DNA of 64,000 bases from Nonomuraea montanisoli (GTDB lineage: Bacteria; Actinomycetota; Actinomycetes; Streptosporangiales; Streptosporangiaceae): positions 1-64,000 of the forward strand of contig NZ_JABWGN010000007.1 in the NCBI RefSeq assembly GCF_013363975.1. The letters run 5' to 3'. A model generated the notes under the pieces. That model saw nothing but the letters and a program-made list of their open reading frames with translations. It did no database searches and was not told where the DNA came from. Numbering within the stretch: the stretch's first letter is position 1; each line of letters begins with the position of its first letter. The translations under genes and the position numbers were made by a program. This document shows positions 43,163-50,614 of this stretch, piece by piece.

Positions 43163-44137
43163 ATGCGCGCCGACCGGCTGGTCTCGCTGGTGCTGCTGCT
43201 GCGGCAGCACGGCCGGCTGTCCGCGGCCGCCCTGGCCCGCGAGCTGGAGGTGTCCACCCGCACCGTGCTGCGCGACATCGAGGCGCTGTCCGCAGCCGGT
43301 GTCCCGGTCTACGCCGAACGCGGCCGGCACGGCGGTTTCGCGTTGTTGCCCGGCTTCCGTACCGAGCTCACCGGACTGAACCCCGACGAGGCCCTCGCCC
43401 TGCTGGTCGCCGGATCGCGGCGCGGCGCGCAGGCATTCGGCCTCGGCTCGGCGCTCGCTTCGGCGATGCTCAAGGTGGTCGACGCGCTGCCCGAGAGCTA
43501 TCGGGCCACCGCGGCCGGCGCGGCCGAGCGATTGCTCATCGACCCGGAGACCGACCTGCTCTCGCGTCGGCTGGCGGCTGAGGAAGTGCCTGACGCCGTG
43601 GCGGCCGAGATCCTGCGCGCGGTGTTCACCGGACACAAGCTGCAGATCCACTACGCGGCCGTGGGGCAGACCCCGAAATGGCGCACGGTGGATCCGATCG
43701 GCCTGGTCACCGTACGCGACCAGGGCTACCTGTTGGCCACGAGGTCCGGCGCGGACCGCACGTACCGGCTGTCCCGGGTCCTGGCCGCCGAGGAGCTGCC
43801 CGAACCCGCACAGCGACCGGACCGGGTCGATCTGGACCGGGCCTGGCAGGAACGCAGCACACGGTTCCGGGCCGGCGGCGACCAGGTCACCGTACTGGTG
43901 CGGCTGAATCCGGCGCGGCGGGAGGACCTGGTGGGCACCGCGCTGGCCGTCCTCGCCGAAGAAGCCGAATCGGACGGCTGGCTGCGGATGGAGGTGACCT
44001 TCCAAGATCCGAGGCATGCCGCATGGGCGCTGTGGCAGCTCGCCACGAACGCGGAAGCCCTGTCCCCGCCGTGGCTGCGCGACTCCCTGCGCGACCGCGC
44101 CGCCGCGCTCGTCACGCGCTACGGACCGTCATCCTGA
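43163..44137 (+). CDS. WYL-domain (YafY-type) transcriptional regulator
   Basis: 324 aa. N-terminal winged helix (MRADRLVSLVLLLRQHGRLSAAALARELEVSTRTVLRDIEALSAAG), then a WYL ligand domain (LQIHYAAVGQTPKWRTVDPIGLVTVRDQGYLLATRSG) and a C-terminal WCX-type extension (VTVLVRLNPARREDLVG). Such regulators often sense small ligands or nucleic acids. Divergent from the RidA-like gene. Its end overlaps the convergent VanX-like gene by 9 bp. Confidence 0.9.
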   Translation: MRADRLVSLVLLLRQHGRLSAAALARELEVSTRTVLRDIEALSAAGVPVYAERGRHGGFALLPGFRTELTGLNPDEALALLVAGSRRGAQAFGLGSALASAMLKVVDALPESYRATAAGAAERLLIDPETDLLSRRLAAEEVPDAVAAEILRAVFTGHKLQIHYAAVGQTPKWRTVDPIGLVTVRDQGYLLATRSGADRTYRLSRVLAAEELPEPAQRPDRVDLDRAWQERSTRFRAGGDQVTVLVRLNPARREDLVGTALAVLAEEAESDGWLRMEVTFQDPRHAAWALWQLATNAEALSPPWLRDSLRDRAAALVTRYGPSS

Positions 44138-44812
44138 GCGTTTCACCACGCTCCAGATCGTGGGGTCGAAGTCCTCGATCTCGCCGTAACATGCGGCCGG
44201 CGCGCCGTGGTGCGCGGCCCAGATCTGGTTGCCGAAATCGAAGTGCCACCATTCATCGGCGTCGCACCGGAAACCGGCGCCCGTCATCGCGTCCCGCAGT
44301 ATCCGCCGGTTGTTCCGGACGGCCGGGTTCCGTGCGTTGTCCTCGAAGTAGAGGGCGGCTGACTCCGGCCCGAAATGGTCATACGGCGTGCCCATGTCGA
44401 GTTCGCGCCCGTGTGCGTCGAGCAGGGTCAGATCCACGGCTCCTCCGGTGGCGTGCGGAGGGATGCGCCGCGAGCTCCCGGGGTCGGTGACGAAGACCTC
44501 CGCCTTCTTGCGCAGCTCGTCTTCGCTGGCGTCCGGATGGCGCGTCCGCAGGGTGGCGAGATGGTCGTCGAAGATGGTGCGCTGCACGCGTCTGGGGCGG
44601 TAACCGTCCCATATCTTGAACGTCAGCGGCGCCAACGCCCGCTGGATGTCGACCAGCAGTTCGGCGACCGCCTGCCGGGCGAACATCGCGTTCGTCGGCG
44701 ACAGGCCGCGGTGGAAGTAGGAGGGGTGGCATTCGAACGGATAGCGCGTCAGATCCGTCAGCGGATCCCCGTTCTCCCGGAGGGTGACGTGCTCGAACTC
44801 GGCCGCCGTCAT
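44129..44812 (-). CDS. vanX: VanX-type D-Ala-D-Ala dipeptidase
   Basis: 227 aa. The zinc site is complete: PHATGGAVDLTL (His about 120, Asp about 127) and DEWWHFDF (Glu about 187, His about 190), with IWDGYRPRRVQRTI carrying the transition-state Arg. This is the M15D family that hydrolyses D-Ala-D-Ala. It is the last of three coupled genes, overlapping the ligase stop by 4 bp. Without a VanH-like dehydrogenase nearby, classic D-Ala-D-Lac resistance is unlikely; D-Ala recycling or a variant resistance are alternatives. Confidence 0.88.
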   Translation of the reverse strand: MTAAEFEHVTLRENGDPLTDLTRYPFECHPSYFHRGLSPTNAMFARQAVAELLVDIQRALAPLTFKIWDGYRPRRVQRTIFDDHLATLRTRHPDASEDELRKKAEVFVTDPGSSRRIPPHATGGAVDLTLLDAHGRELDMGTPYDHFGPESAALYFEDNARNPAVRNNRRILRDAMTGAGFRCDADEWWHFDFGNQIWAAHHGAPAACYGEIEDFDPTIWSVVKRSG

Positions 44813-45819
44813 GAGCGTGCCGCCAGCCGGCAGATGCGCTCGCACAGCTCGGGGAAGGAGATGCCGGCCGCCTGCGCCGACTGCGGGAAGAGGCTGGTGG
44901 CGGTCATCCCGGGAAGGGTGTTGGCCTCCAGGCACCAGATGCCGCCCTTGTGGTCCATCCGGAAATCCACCCTGCTGTAGGCGCCCAGCCTGAGACTGTC
45001 GTGCGCGCGCACGGCCAGGTCCCGCAACTCCTTGTCCACGGCGGCGGGGATGTCCGCGGGGAAGATCTCCAACGCTCCGCCGGCCTGGTATTTGGCCGCG
45101 TAGTCGAAGATCTCGCGGCTTTGCGTCCTGATCTCGCCCACGGCCAGCGGGCTTGCGTCCAGGACGCCGACCACGAATTCGCGTCCCGGCACGAACCGCT
45201 CGACCAGCACGTCCGCATCACGCAGGCGGGCGGTGCGTACGGCATCGTCCAGATCCTTCCGGCCTTTGACGAGGGTCAAGCCGATCGAGGATCCCTGGGC
45301 GTTGGGTTTGACGATGACGGGGCCGTCGAAGGCGATGTCGCCGGGATCGGCGCCAGGCCGCAGGAGGACCCATTGCGGTGTGGGGATCCCCGAGGCGCGC
45401 AGCAGTCGTTTGGCGATGTCCTTGTCCATCGCGACGGCGCTGGCGAGGTGCCCGCTGCCGGTGTAGGGCAGGCCGGCCGAGTCGAGGACGGCCTGGACGA
45501 CGCCGTCCTCACCGGCCCCTCCGTGCAGGGCGAGGAAGACCACGTCCACGCCCAGCAGTTCCTCCACCAGCCTGGGGGCGAGTGCCGCGGTGGGCAGCCT
45601 GACCGGGTCGGGTGGCACCGGTGCCACCTTGGCCCGCATCACGCGTTCCACGTCGGCCGGGCTGAGTCTGCCCTTGGCGAGGTCGAAGGCCTCCACGCGA
45701 TGCCCGAGCCCGATCAGGGCGGACATGATCTGCGCGGCGCTGGCCACCGAGACGTCTCGCTCCGCGCTGATGCCGCCGAAGAGCACCGCCACGCGCATGG
45801 GTTTCCTGGGCGGAGTCAT
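44809..45819 (-). CDS. ddl: D-alanine-D-alanine ligase family enzyme
   Basis: 336 aa, ATP-grasp. The blocks VAVLFGGISAERDVSVASA, FLALHGGAGEDGVVQ, GPVIVKPNAQGSSIG and WCLEANTLPGMTATSLFP identify it. The omega-loop reads EIFDYAAKYQAGG, keeping the AKY that in Ddl enzymes favours an amino group at the second position. A D-Ala-D-Ala product is thus more likely than D-Ala-D-Lac. The ATG overlaps the preceding stop (ATGA). It is likely a second, accessory Ddl rather than the housekeeping copy, because it sits with VanX. Confidence 0.88.
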   Translation of the reverse strand: MTPPRKPMRVAVLFGGISAERDVSVASAAQIMSALIGLGHRVEAFDLAKGRLSPADVERVMRAKVAPVPPDPVRLPTAALAPRLVEELLGVDVVFLALHGGAGEDGVVQAVLDSAGLPYTGSGHLASAVAMDKDIAKRLLRASGIPTPQWVLLRPGADPGDIAFDGPVIVKPNAQGSSIGLTLVKGRKDLDDAVRTARLRDADVLVERFVPGREFVVGVLDASPLAVGEIRTQSREIFDYAAKYQAGGALEIFPADIPAAVDKELRDLAVRAHDSLRLGAYSRVDFRMDHKGGIWCLEANTLPGMTATSLFPQSAQAAGISFPELCERICRLAARS

Positions 45820-46211
45820 CGGACTGTCTCACTTTCGAACTCTCGGATGATCGCGTGGAGGTCGTCATAGAAGTGCATGGCGTCCTCCAGGACGAGGACG
45901 TCCGTCTGGATGGGCACCGCGTCGGCCCATGCTTTGGCCATGTAGGCGTGGAGCGACCGGACGAGATCGCCGGGCACCAGCGTCGGGTCACCGACGATCG
46001 CCGTCATTCCGGCGTTGCGCAGATGGAGTGCGGCGATGATCGCCTGCTTGCCGAAGACCGGGTGGGGGTCGACGAGGGCGACATGGGCGGCCGTGACCAG
46101 ACGGCCTTTGCGGCGGATCACCGTCTCGAAGGTGACGCTGTCGACGACATGGAACGCGTGGCACTCAGCCGGTGATCCATGGCTCACCAGAACAAGAGGG
46201 ATATAGGTCAA
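45816..46211 (-). CDS. Unknown small protein of the ddl-vanX operon
   Basis: 131 aa from TTG 46211, which has GAAGGAC nine bases upstream; the longer frame begins inside the promoter palindrome. Recognisable features are an N-terminal strand IPLVLVSHGSPAECHAFHVVD, RRKGRLVTAAHVALVDP and LHLRNAGMTAIVGDPTLVPGDL. The alternating strand-helix pattern looks like a small alpha/beta fold. It is the first gene of the operon and its stop overlaps the ligase start. Not recognised; it may supply or sense the ligase substrate. Confidence 0.65.
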   Translation of the reverse strand: MTYIPLVLVSHGSPAECHAFHVVDSVTFETVIRRKGRLVTAAHVALVDPHPVFGKQAIIAALHLRNAGMTAIVGDPTLVPGDLVRSLHAYMAKAWADAVPIQTDVLVLEDAMHFYDDLHAIIREFESETVR

Positions 46212-46352
46212 TGCACGACAGTCCTTCAAAGCCTCAGGAATGCCCGGTAAGACAGCCGGACGGGGAGCCGGCGTGCACACCCCGTGCCTGAATCCGTGGA
46301 TCCGGCCCGCACGCCGGTTCTTCGCGTGACTCGAATATGAACGCCCTCGTTT

Positions 46353-46383
46353 CTCTATAGTGAAATCTTCCGCCATTATAGAG
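46353..46383 (-). promoter_or_regulatory. Promoter -10 within an inverted repeat, ddl-vanX operon
   Basis: Inverted repeat CTCTATA (46353-46359) / TATAGAG (46377-46383) with 17 bp between. On the minus strand one arm contains a consensus TATAAT (46375-46380), about 165 bp upstream of the TTG start. A repressor bound here would cover the -10 box. The corresponding -35 is weak. Confidence 0.5.
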
Positions 46384-46587
46384 GAATCGGCGATCTTGCG
46401 ACACTCGGCAGACGCATCGAGGTGTCGCGGCACGACCGGAGCCCTGCTCGAAGGCGATCACGGCGAAGGGGAACGGCACCCACTGGCCGGTGGCGCTCGG
46501 CATCCGCCGAGGCGAGGCCCTTGGACTCCGCTGGCAGACCGGGCGCCGATGAATTTCGGGCGGCAGTGTCGTCTAAAGCATGAGCGA

Positions 46588-46627
46588 CAGGCCACAGACG
46601 CCGCGGCCACGTGAGCGTTGTGGCCTG
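46588..46627 (+). other. Stem-loop upstream of the DHFR-like gene
   Basis: AGGCCACA(G)ACGC pairs with GCGTTGTGGCCT across a 13-nt loop, a 12-bp stem with one bulge. It ends about 50 bp before the DHFR-like start and could be a leader hairpin or a terminator remnant. Confidence 0.35.
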
Positions 46628-46675
46628 GGACACGCACATGGTCCCCAGACGACCCGAGACCACGGAGTTCTGATC

Positions 46676-47239
46676 ATGCGGAAGCTGATAGCGACAGTGT
46701 TCAACTACTCCCTCGACGGCCTTCTCGCCGACGAGGGCACCGAGTTTTGGAAGTTCTGCTTCGACCTGCCCGAAAACAGTGAGCCCGACGACCGGGCGCA
46801 CCTCGACTTTCTCCAGAGCGCGTACGCCCACGTCATGGGCCGCACCGCCTACGAGAGCATCGCCGCGGGCATGGCGACGTCCACCGACCACCCGTTCGCC
46901 GGCATCCTGAACGCCGGACGCAAGATCGTCTTCTCCAGGACCCTGAAGTCGGCCGACTGGGCCAACACCACTATCGCCGCGGGTGACACGACAGAAGAGA
47001 TCGACAAGCTCCGGCTGGGCGGCGACGGCCACATCGTAGTTTGGGGCGGCGTCAGCCTCTGGCGGTCGCTCATGCGGCTCGACCTGATCGACGAGCTCCA
47101 GCTGAGCATGTTCCCCTACGTTGCGGGCGAGGGCACCCGGCTGTTCGACGGCGTCCCCAAGTCCTACCAGCTCGACCTGGTCTCCAGCACCGCCTCCAGC
47201 AACGGGATCGTCTATCTGCTGTACCGGCGACACCGCTGA
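46676..47239 (+). CDS. RibD/DHFR-domain protein
   Basis: 187 aa. MRKLIATVFNYSLDGLLAD opens a dihydrofolate-reductase-like fold. MGRTAYESIA, KIVFSRTLKSADWANTTI, DGHIVVWGGVSLWRSLMRLDLIDELQLSMFPYVAGEGTRLF are the usual conserved strands of the YyaP/RibD C-terminal family, which binds NADPH. True DHFR activity is doubtful because the folate-binding acidic residue context is not conserved. ATG with CGGAG upstream. It borders the integrase remnant. Confidence 0.82.
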   Translation: MRKLIATVFNYSLDGLLADEGTEFWKFCFDLPENSEPDDRAHLDFLQSAYAHVMGRTAYESIAAGMATSTDHPFAGILNAGRKIVFSRTLKSADWANTTIAAGDTTEEIDKLRLGGDGHIVVWGGVSLWRSLMRLDLIDELQLSMFPYVAGEGTRLFDGVPKSYQLDLVSSTASSNGIVYLLYRRHR

Positions 47240-47253
47240 CCCAGCGATCGGAC

Positions 47254-47346
47254 ATGCACAACGAGCGGCAGTCACGCGAGCGGTACACCCATGTCGCAAC
47301 CCTCCAGATGAGGGACGCCGGCGACCGCATGGACTCAGCTCTCTGG
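47254..47346 (+). pseudogene. Tyrosine integrase, C-terminal fragment with catalytic Tyr
   Basis: The reading ERYTHVATLQMRDAGDRMDSALW (Tyr at 47284-47286) is the standard end of actinomycete tyrosine recombinases, in which the RYTHV Tyr is the nucleophile. The R, H and second R of the active site are missing because nothing integrase-like precedes it; DHFR-like coding sequence ends 15 bp before. It lies about 100 bp from the tRNA-derived attachment sequence, the normal place for an integrase 3' end. Confidence 0.7.
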
Positions 47347-47494
47347 TCTCTGAGGCTCCGTCTGACACGCAGCCGCAACCCGCAGTCCCCAGACATCAAA
47401 AGGCTTTTCCCCTGTACGGGGAAGGGCCTTCGGACCAAGCGGAGGATCGGAGATTTGAACCCCGGATGGTGTTGCCACCAAACCGCGTTAGCAG
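47321..47494. repeat. Left copy of the 174/181-bp direct repeat
   Basis: It begins GCGACCGCATGGACTCAGCT, as does the right copy at 49851. Both contain the end of an integrase gene, a GC hairpin with A-rich flanks, and a tRNA-Ser 3' end. The copies differ by several substitutions and small indels, so they derive from related elements rather than a recent duplication. Confidence 0.85.
47440..47494 (-). other. Partial tRNA-Ser(GCU), attachment-site remnant
   Basis: Read on the minus strand it contains the anticodon loop CTGCTAA, a class II variable arm (TGGTGGCAACACCA region), the T-arm GGTTCAAATC and the acceptor end ATCCTCCG. That is a tRNA-Ser(GCU) from the anticodon onward. The 5' half is absent: the flanking bases do not form a D-arm. 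It is therefore not a functional tRNA but an att site. Confidence 0.75.
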
Positions 47495-47654
47495 CTCGGA
47501 TCTTGTCCGTTCCAGGAGGTCCCATATGGACCGATGCGTCTCGACGATCTCGGTGCAACGGGATGGAACTGCGAGGAACTGCAACCCAAACTGCAACCCA
47601 GGGCGATCACATCTGCCGAAGCCTTCGCGGCGACGGCGACTTTATGATCATCTT

Positions 47655-47921
47655 GTGCCCAACCTCACGCTCTTTGAAATCGTCGGTTTTGTTGTCCCGG
47701 GGCTGTTGCTCTGCGGCCTGGTCTTGTGGATGGTGGGTGTGATCCGGACCTTCAAGCAGCGTCGCGTACTCCGATACACCGACCGGTTCAGAGCCGAGGA
47801 GCTGACCGGTCGCGTCCGCCAGCTCAAGGTCCGCGGGTATGAAGAGCAAGCAGTCCAGCTCGTACAAGTCGAACTCGGCATGCCGGCGAAAGCAGCCCGC
47901 TCCTGGGTCAAGTCCCTCTGA
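47655..47921 (+). CDS. Single-TM protein with L7/L12-C-terminal-like domain
   Basis: 88 aa from GTG 47655. One N-terminal TM helix (IVGFVVPGLLLCGLVLWMVGVI) is followed by a basic linker and a small helical domain (RVRQLKVRGYEEQAVQLVQVELGMPAKAARSWVKSL). The spacing resembles the ribosomal L7/L12 C-terminal fold used in many small actinobacterial membrane proteins. Codon use is less GC-rich than the genes to the left. It is cargo of the decayed element. Function unknown. Confidence 0.6.
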   Translation: MPNLTLFEIVGFVVPGLLLCGLVLWMVGVIRTFKQRRVLRYTDRFRAEELTGRVRQLKVRGYEEQAVQLVQVELGMPAKAARSWVKSL

Positions 47922-48083
47922 GGCGACCGGCTATGAGAAACCGCCCGCCGTGGGCGTCGAGTGGCGTTTCTCTGCGGCGCGGCAGCTTGGTCTGTAGCGT
48001 GCGAGCATGCCCTTGCCCGAGCCCCCGTAACCCAGCGGACCGTACAACCCGGATCATCCGTCTGGCGGGAGATGCGCTCAGCC

Positions 48084-48497
48084 ATGGAAAGCGCATGGAG
48101 TTCCTCCAAGCCCCGGGACAAGGCCCAGCTCACTCGCGAGGAGTACGAACGGGCTTGTGCGGAGCTTGGGCTGATCCCCATGAGCGACGATGACTGCTTC
48201 GACGACGAGATCAGCGTCTGGGGGTGGGGGCTCATGGCTCAGCTTCGTAAGGAGCGCAGGGAGTTGCGCCGAGAGTTTGAGCGGCGGTTTCCGCGCGGGA
48301 TGTCGCGGCAGGAGTATGAGCAGGTGTGCGCGGATCTTGGGCTACAGCCTGCGCCGGATGAGTCCATTCGGGCTATGGCAGCCACCTTCCTCGCGCGGGA
48401 GGAGATCGAGGACCTCCCTGATATCAACCTGTTCGTAGCGAACTTCCGAGACATGGGAATCCGAAGCGAGAGAGGCCGCAAGGCTTCGGACGCGTAA
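48084..48497 (+). CDS. Hypothetical protein with duplicated short motif
   Basis: About 137 aa. The same motif occurs twice: LTREEYERACAELGLIP (about 15) and MSRQEYEQVCADLGLQP (about 76), separated by a charged helix (RKERRELRREFERRF). This suggests an internal duplication of a helical hairpin. The start is ATG 48084 or ATG 48072, with GCGGGAG nearby. No membrane segment. Carried in the decayed element; function unknown. Confidence 0.6.
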   Translation: MESAWSSSKPRDKAQLTREEYERACAELGLIPMSDDDCFDDEISVWGWGLMAQLRKERRELRREFERRFPRGMSRQEYEQVCADLGLQPAPDESIRAMAATFLAREEIEDLPDINLFVANFRDMGIRSERGRKASDA

Positions 48498-48907
48498 TCC
48501 CGATCGATCTGACATCCTGCTTGCAAAGACGCATGCCGATCTTGCTCCACCAGGGAAGACGCAGCTCAGCATGGGGGGCATTCCCCGTGACTCCCCGCCG
48601 TTCCCCCCCGCTTCCCCGCCCCCTCGGGCACGCAACAGGCACGCCCACCAGATCGTTCGGCGGGCCAGGGCTGAGGAACGAAGCCCTGGACCTTCGATCG
48701 TCCCCAGCCAGCTACGGTGGCCGGCCCCGGACAGGCGATCGTGAGGGCCTGCCCCGTACGACGCGCTTTCCGACCAAACCGCATTCGGCCCCACCTCGAC
48801 CATCTACGGCTCTCTGGACTTGCAGCCGTGATCATCCCGGAGCCGAGTACCCCGCCGGAGGCATTGGTTCTTCCCAGGTTTCCGGAGATCATGTGGCGGT
48901 GGACAAC
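48498..48907. other. Gene-free spacer in the decayed element
   Basis: About 410 bp with no frame of protein-like composition. It contains a pyrimidine-rich stretch (48590-48625) and, at 48771-48783, ACCAAACCGCATT, a 13-bp exact match to the anticodon-arm part of the att copy at 50011-50027. Confidence 0.5.
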
Positions 48908-49147
48908 ATGAAGCGGTATAGGAATTCCCTGTGGTTCAAGCTGGCCTATGGCGCGTTTTCGGTGAGCTTCGGCTGGCTCTCTGCCGGTACAGTGCTGCTG
49001 TCGTGGCCATCGGACTTCAGGGATAACCCGCCGAGTTGGCACACGCACGTCTTCCTTGGCCTCTGCGGCGTTGGCGTGGTGTGCGCATTGATCGGCCAGT
49101 TCCGGTCCCGCGTTTGGATTAAGGGTGACGAGAACGAATTTTCTTAA
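48908..49147 (+). CDS. Two-TM small membrane protein
   Basis: 79 aa with two hydrophobic helices (LAYGAFSVSFGWLSAGTVLLSW and VFLGLCGVGVVCALIGQFRSRV) and a short charged tail. ATG 48908; two in-frame GTG codons lie just upstream. Codon use is less biased than chromosomal genes. Cargo of the decayed element; not recognised. Confidence 0.6.
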   Translation: MKRYRNSLWFKLAYGAFSVSFGWLSAGTVLLSWPSDFRDNPPSWHTHVFLGLCGVGVVCALIGQFRSRVWIKGDENEFS

Positions 49148-49341
49148 TAGATATGGCTGGGTCGACTCGCTTTGGACGCGGCCCAGAGCCGCCGGCGGCC
49201 GGGACCGATCCCCAGGCCCCATGCCCGGCCGCCGCCCTTGATCTTCATAGAGACTATTCGGCAACGATCTCGGTTGTCACCTTCTGATGGTGCTGAGCTG
49301 ACGCGCTGGGTGGTTCACGGGGAACGGCTGATCTACGATAG

Positions 49342-49860
49342 CGCGCCGAGTGGCAGCCCGGCTGCGACGATCCACATGCCTGTGGAGAGAAGTGGCACCG
49401 CAAGGCCTGCAAGAAGAATTGCAAAGAACACCAGCATGACCGAAGCTGCAAGGCGGACTGCAAGAAGCGGGCCCACGCCTGTTACAGGCGTCCATGCGCG
49501 AAGGACTGCATCGGCCACGCGGATAAGTGCCCGAAGCGGTCCGGCGGCGGCCTGATCTTCCGGCAACGCAAGGGCAAGAGCAAGCTCACGCTCCAGTGCC
49601 CGCCGGCACTCCTGGCGCTCCTCAAAACGCACAAGAAAACCCAGTCCGCCGAACGCCTCAAGGCGGGGGACCGGTGGACGGATCACGACCTCGTCTTCAC
49701 CACCCGACACGGCGGCCCGATCGAGCGCACAGAGGACTGGAAGCAGTGGAAGGCCATCCTCAAGCAGGCCGGCGTCCGAGACGTCCGAGTCCACGACGCC
49801 CGGCACACCGCCGCCACCCTGTTGATAGAGCAGGGCGTCCACATACGCCAGCGACCGCAT
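49342..49860 (+). pseudogene. Tyrosine integrase, central fragment with Cys-rich insert
   Basis: An open frame without a start codon. It contains the Cys/His-rich insertion typical of actinomycete integrases (CDDPHACGEKWH, CKKNC, CYRRPCAKDC, about 14 Cys/His in 60 residues). GGGLIFRQRKGKSK follows, and then the catalytic block VRVHDARHTAATLLIEQGVHI with HxxR. It loses homology at about 49850, exactly where the direct repeat begins, before the catalytic Tyr. The N-terminal arm-binding and first-Arg regions are also missing (stop at 49339). Dead gene. Confidence 0.75.
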
Positions 49861-49934
49861 GGACTCAGCTCTCTGGGGCTCCGTCTGACACGCAACCGCA
49901 ACCCGAACTGCAACCCACAGCCCTCAGACGTCAA

Positions 49935-49969
49935 AAAGGCCCTTCCCCCCACTACGGGGAAGGGCCTTT
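49935..49969. terminator. Perfect 14-bp stem terminator beside the att copy
   Basis: AAAGGCCCTTCCCC pairs perfectly with GGGGAAGGGCCTTT around a 7-nt loop, with an A run on one side. On the minus strand it would follow the tRNA 3' end, as tRNA terminators do. A diverged version lies at about 47398-47432 in the left repeat. Confidence 0.75.
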
Positions 49970-49976
49970 CGACCTG

Positions 49977-50031
49977 CGGAGGATCGGGGATTTGAACCCC
50001 GGATGGTGTTGCCACCAAACCGCATTAGCAG
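49977..50031 (-). other. Partial tRNA-Ser(GCU), attachment site of the right element
   Basis: It has 55 bp corresponding to anticodon loop to discriminator of tRNA-Ser(GCU) on the minus strand, nearly identical to 47440-47494 (two substitutions). The 5' half is missing. The sequence to its right is element DNA with no host-like gene, so this is best read as the left attachment site of the element that fills the rest of the window. Confidence 0.7.
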
Positions 50032-50188
50032 AACGTTCCGCCCCATAAGGGCGCGGTTGGCGATGATCGGTCTCGTGGTGTTGTCGCAGGTCAACGGCCC
50101 TGTCTCATGTGGGGGAGGAGGGTGGCGATCGGTCCTGCGGAGCGTCGCTTGTGCCATCTCTGTGCCATCGCGAAGGCTCCGGAGCCAG

Positions 50189-50422
50189 TCAGGAACCCCC
50201 GTCCTCCTTGCCGGCCTTGACCTTGCCATCCCGGATCTGGGCGACGTACTCCCGGGTGAAGTCGGAAGCCTTCGCGACCTTCGCGAGCCATCCCCGAACC
50301 TGAGGTTCGCCGCGGTTCTCGTGGAAAGCGTCGTGGATCTCTCGGAACAGCTCGGCGCGCTTGGCGTCGAGCTCGGATCGCAGGGTTCGGATGCGCTGGA
50401 GACGCTCGTCGTCGGTGGCCAT
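50189..50422 (-). CDS. Small HTH-like regulatory protein
   Basis: 77 aa. A helical N-terminus (ERLQRIRTLRSELDAKRAELFREI) is followed by a C-terminal helix-turn-helix-like unit (LAKVAKASDFTREYVAQIRDGKVKAG). This resembles small actinobacterial regulators in which a recognition helix contains YVAQIRDG. It is divergent from the DUF6907-like genes across a spacer with two TTGGCCAAG palindromes, which it may bind. ATG 50422. Confidence 0.65.
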   Translation of the reverse strand: MATDDERLQRIRTLRSELDAKRAELFREIHDAFHENRGEPQVRGWLAKVAKASDFTREYVAQIRDGKVKAGKEDGGS

Positions 50423-50444
50423 GTCTACAGGGTCTCATAGATGT

Positions 50445-50509
50445 CTTGGCCAAGAAAGTTCGCCAACCCTCTTGTGTCCACTGAGCTAGCGTGAACATAA
50501 TTGGCCAAG
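50445..50509. promoter_or_regulatory. Paired TTGGCCAAG operators
   Basis: CTTGGCCAAG at 50445-50454 (a perfect 10-bp palindrome) and ATTGGCCAAGC at 50500-50510 are about 55 bp apart. They lie in the A/T-rich spacer between the divergent small regulator and the DUF6907-like operon. Probable operators, possibly cooperating by DNA looping. Confidence 0.5.
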
Positions 50510-50543
50510 CAAATTCTCTTAATAGAGGTCCCAGACATGCAAA

Positions 50544-50579
50544 GGGCCCGCTCCGGTGGTGACGCACCGGAGCAGGCCC
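50544..50579 (+). other. Leader hairpin of the first DUF6907-like gene
   Basis: GGGCC(C)GCTCCGGTG pairs with CACCGGAGC(A)GGCCC around GTGACG. It ends 36 bp before ATG 50615, in the transcribed leader. Possible attenuator or protein-binding element. Confidence 0.5.
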
Positions 50580-50614
50580 GCGATCCACAACCTGCTAGGA
50601 CAGGGAGAGATCTA

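Larger units (their letters stand above)
47254..50031. mobile_element. Decayed integrative element at tRNA-Ser(GCU) sites
   Basis: Bounded by two partial tRNA-Ser(GCU) 3' ends (47440-47494 and 49977-50031) embedded in a longer direct repeat. The integrase is reduced to two non-overlapping kinds of fragment. Three small genes remain between. No replication or transfer gene survives here, so it cannot move by itself. The exact original boundaries are uncertain. Confidence 0.6.
49851..50031. repeat. Right copy of the 174/181-bp direct repeat
   Basis: Same order as the left copy: integrase tail sequence GCGACCGCATGGACTCAGCT, hairpin, then tRNA-Ser 3' end. Here the segment encoding RYTHV has been lost, so the repeat start marks a deletion or recombination junction within the integrase. 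Confidence 0.85.

Noticed and set aside
44129..46211. Classical vancomycin resistance cassette
   Set aside because: There is no vanH, no VanRS two-component system, and the ligase keeps the AKY loop of D-Ala-D-Ala enzymes. Reported instead as a variant operon.
47440..50031. Intact tRNA-Ser gene at either att copy
   Set aside because: The sequence from the anticodon to the acceptor end is present in both copies, but the flanking bases cannot form the D-arm and 5' acceptor strand, so neither is a functional tRNA.
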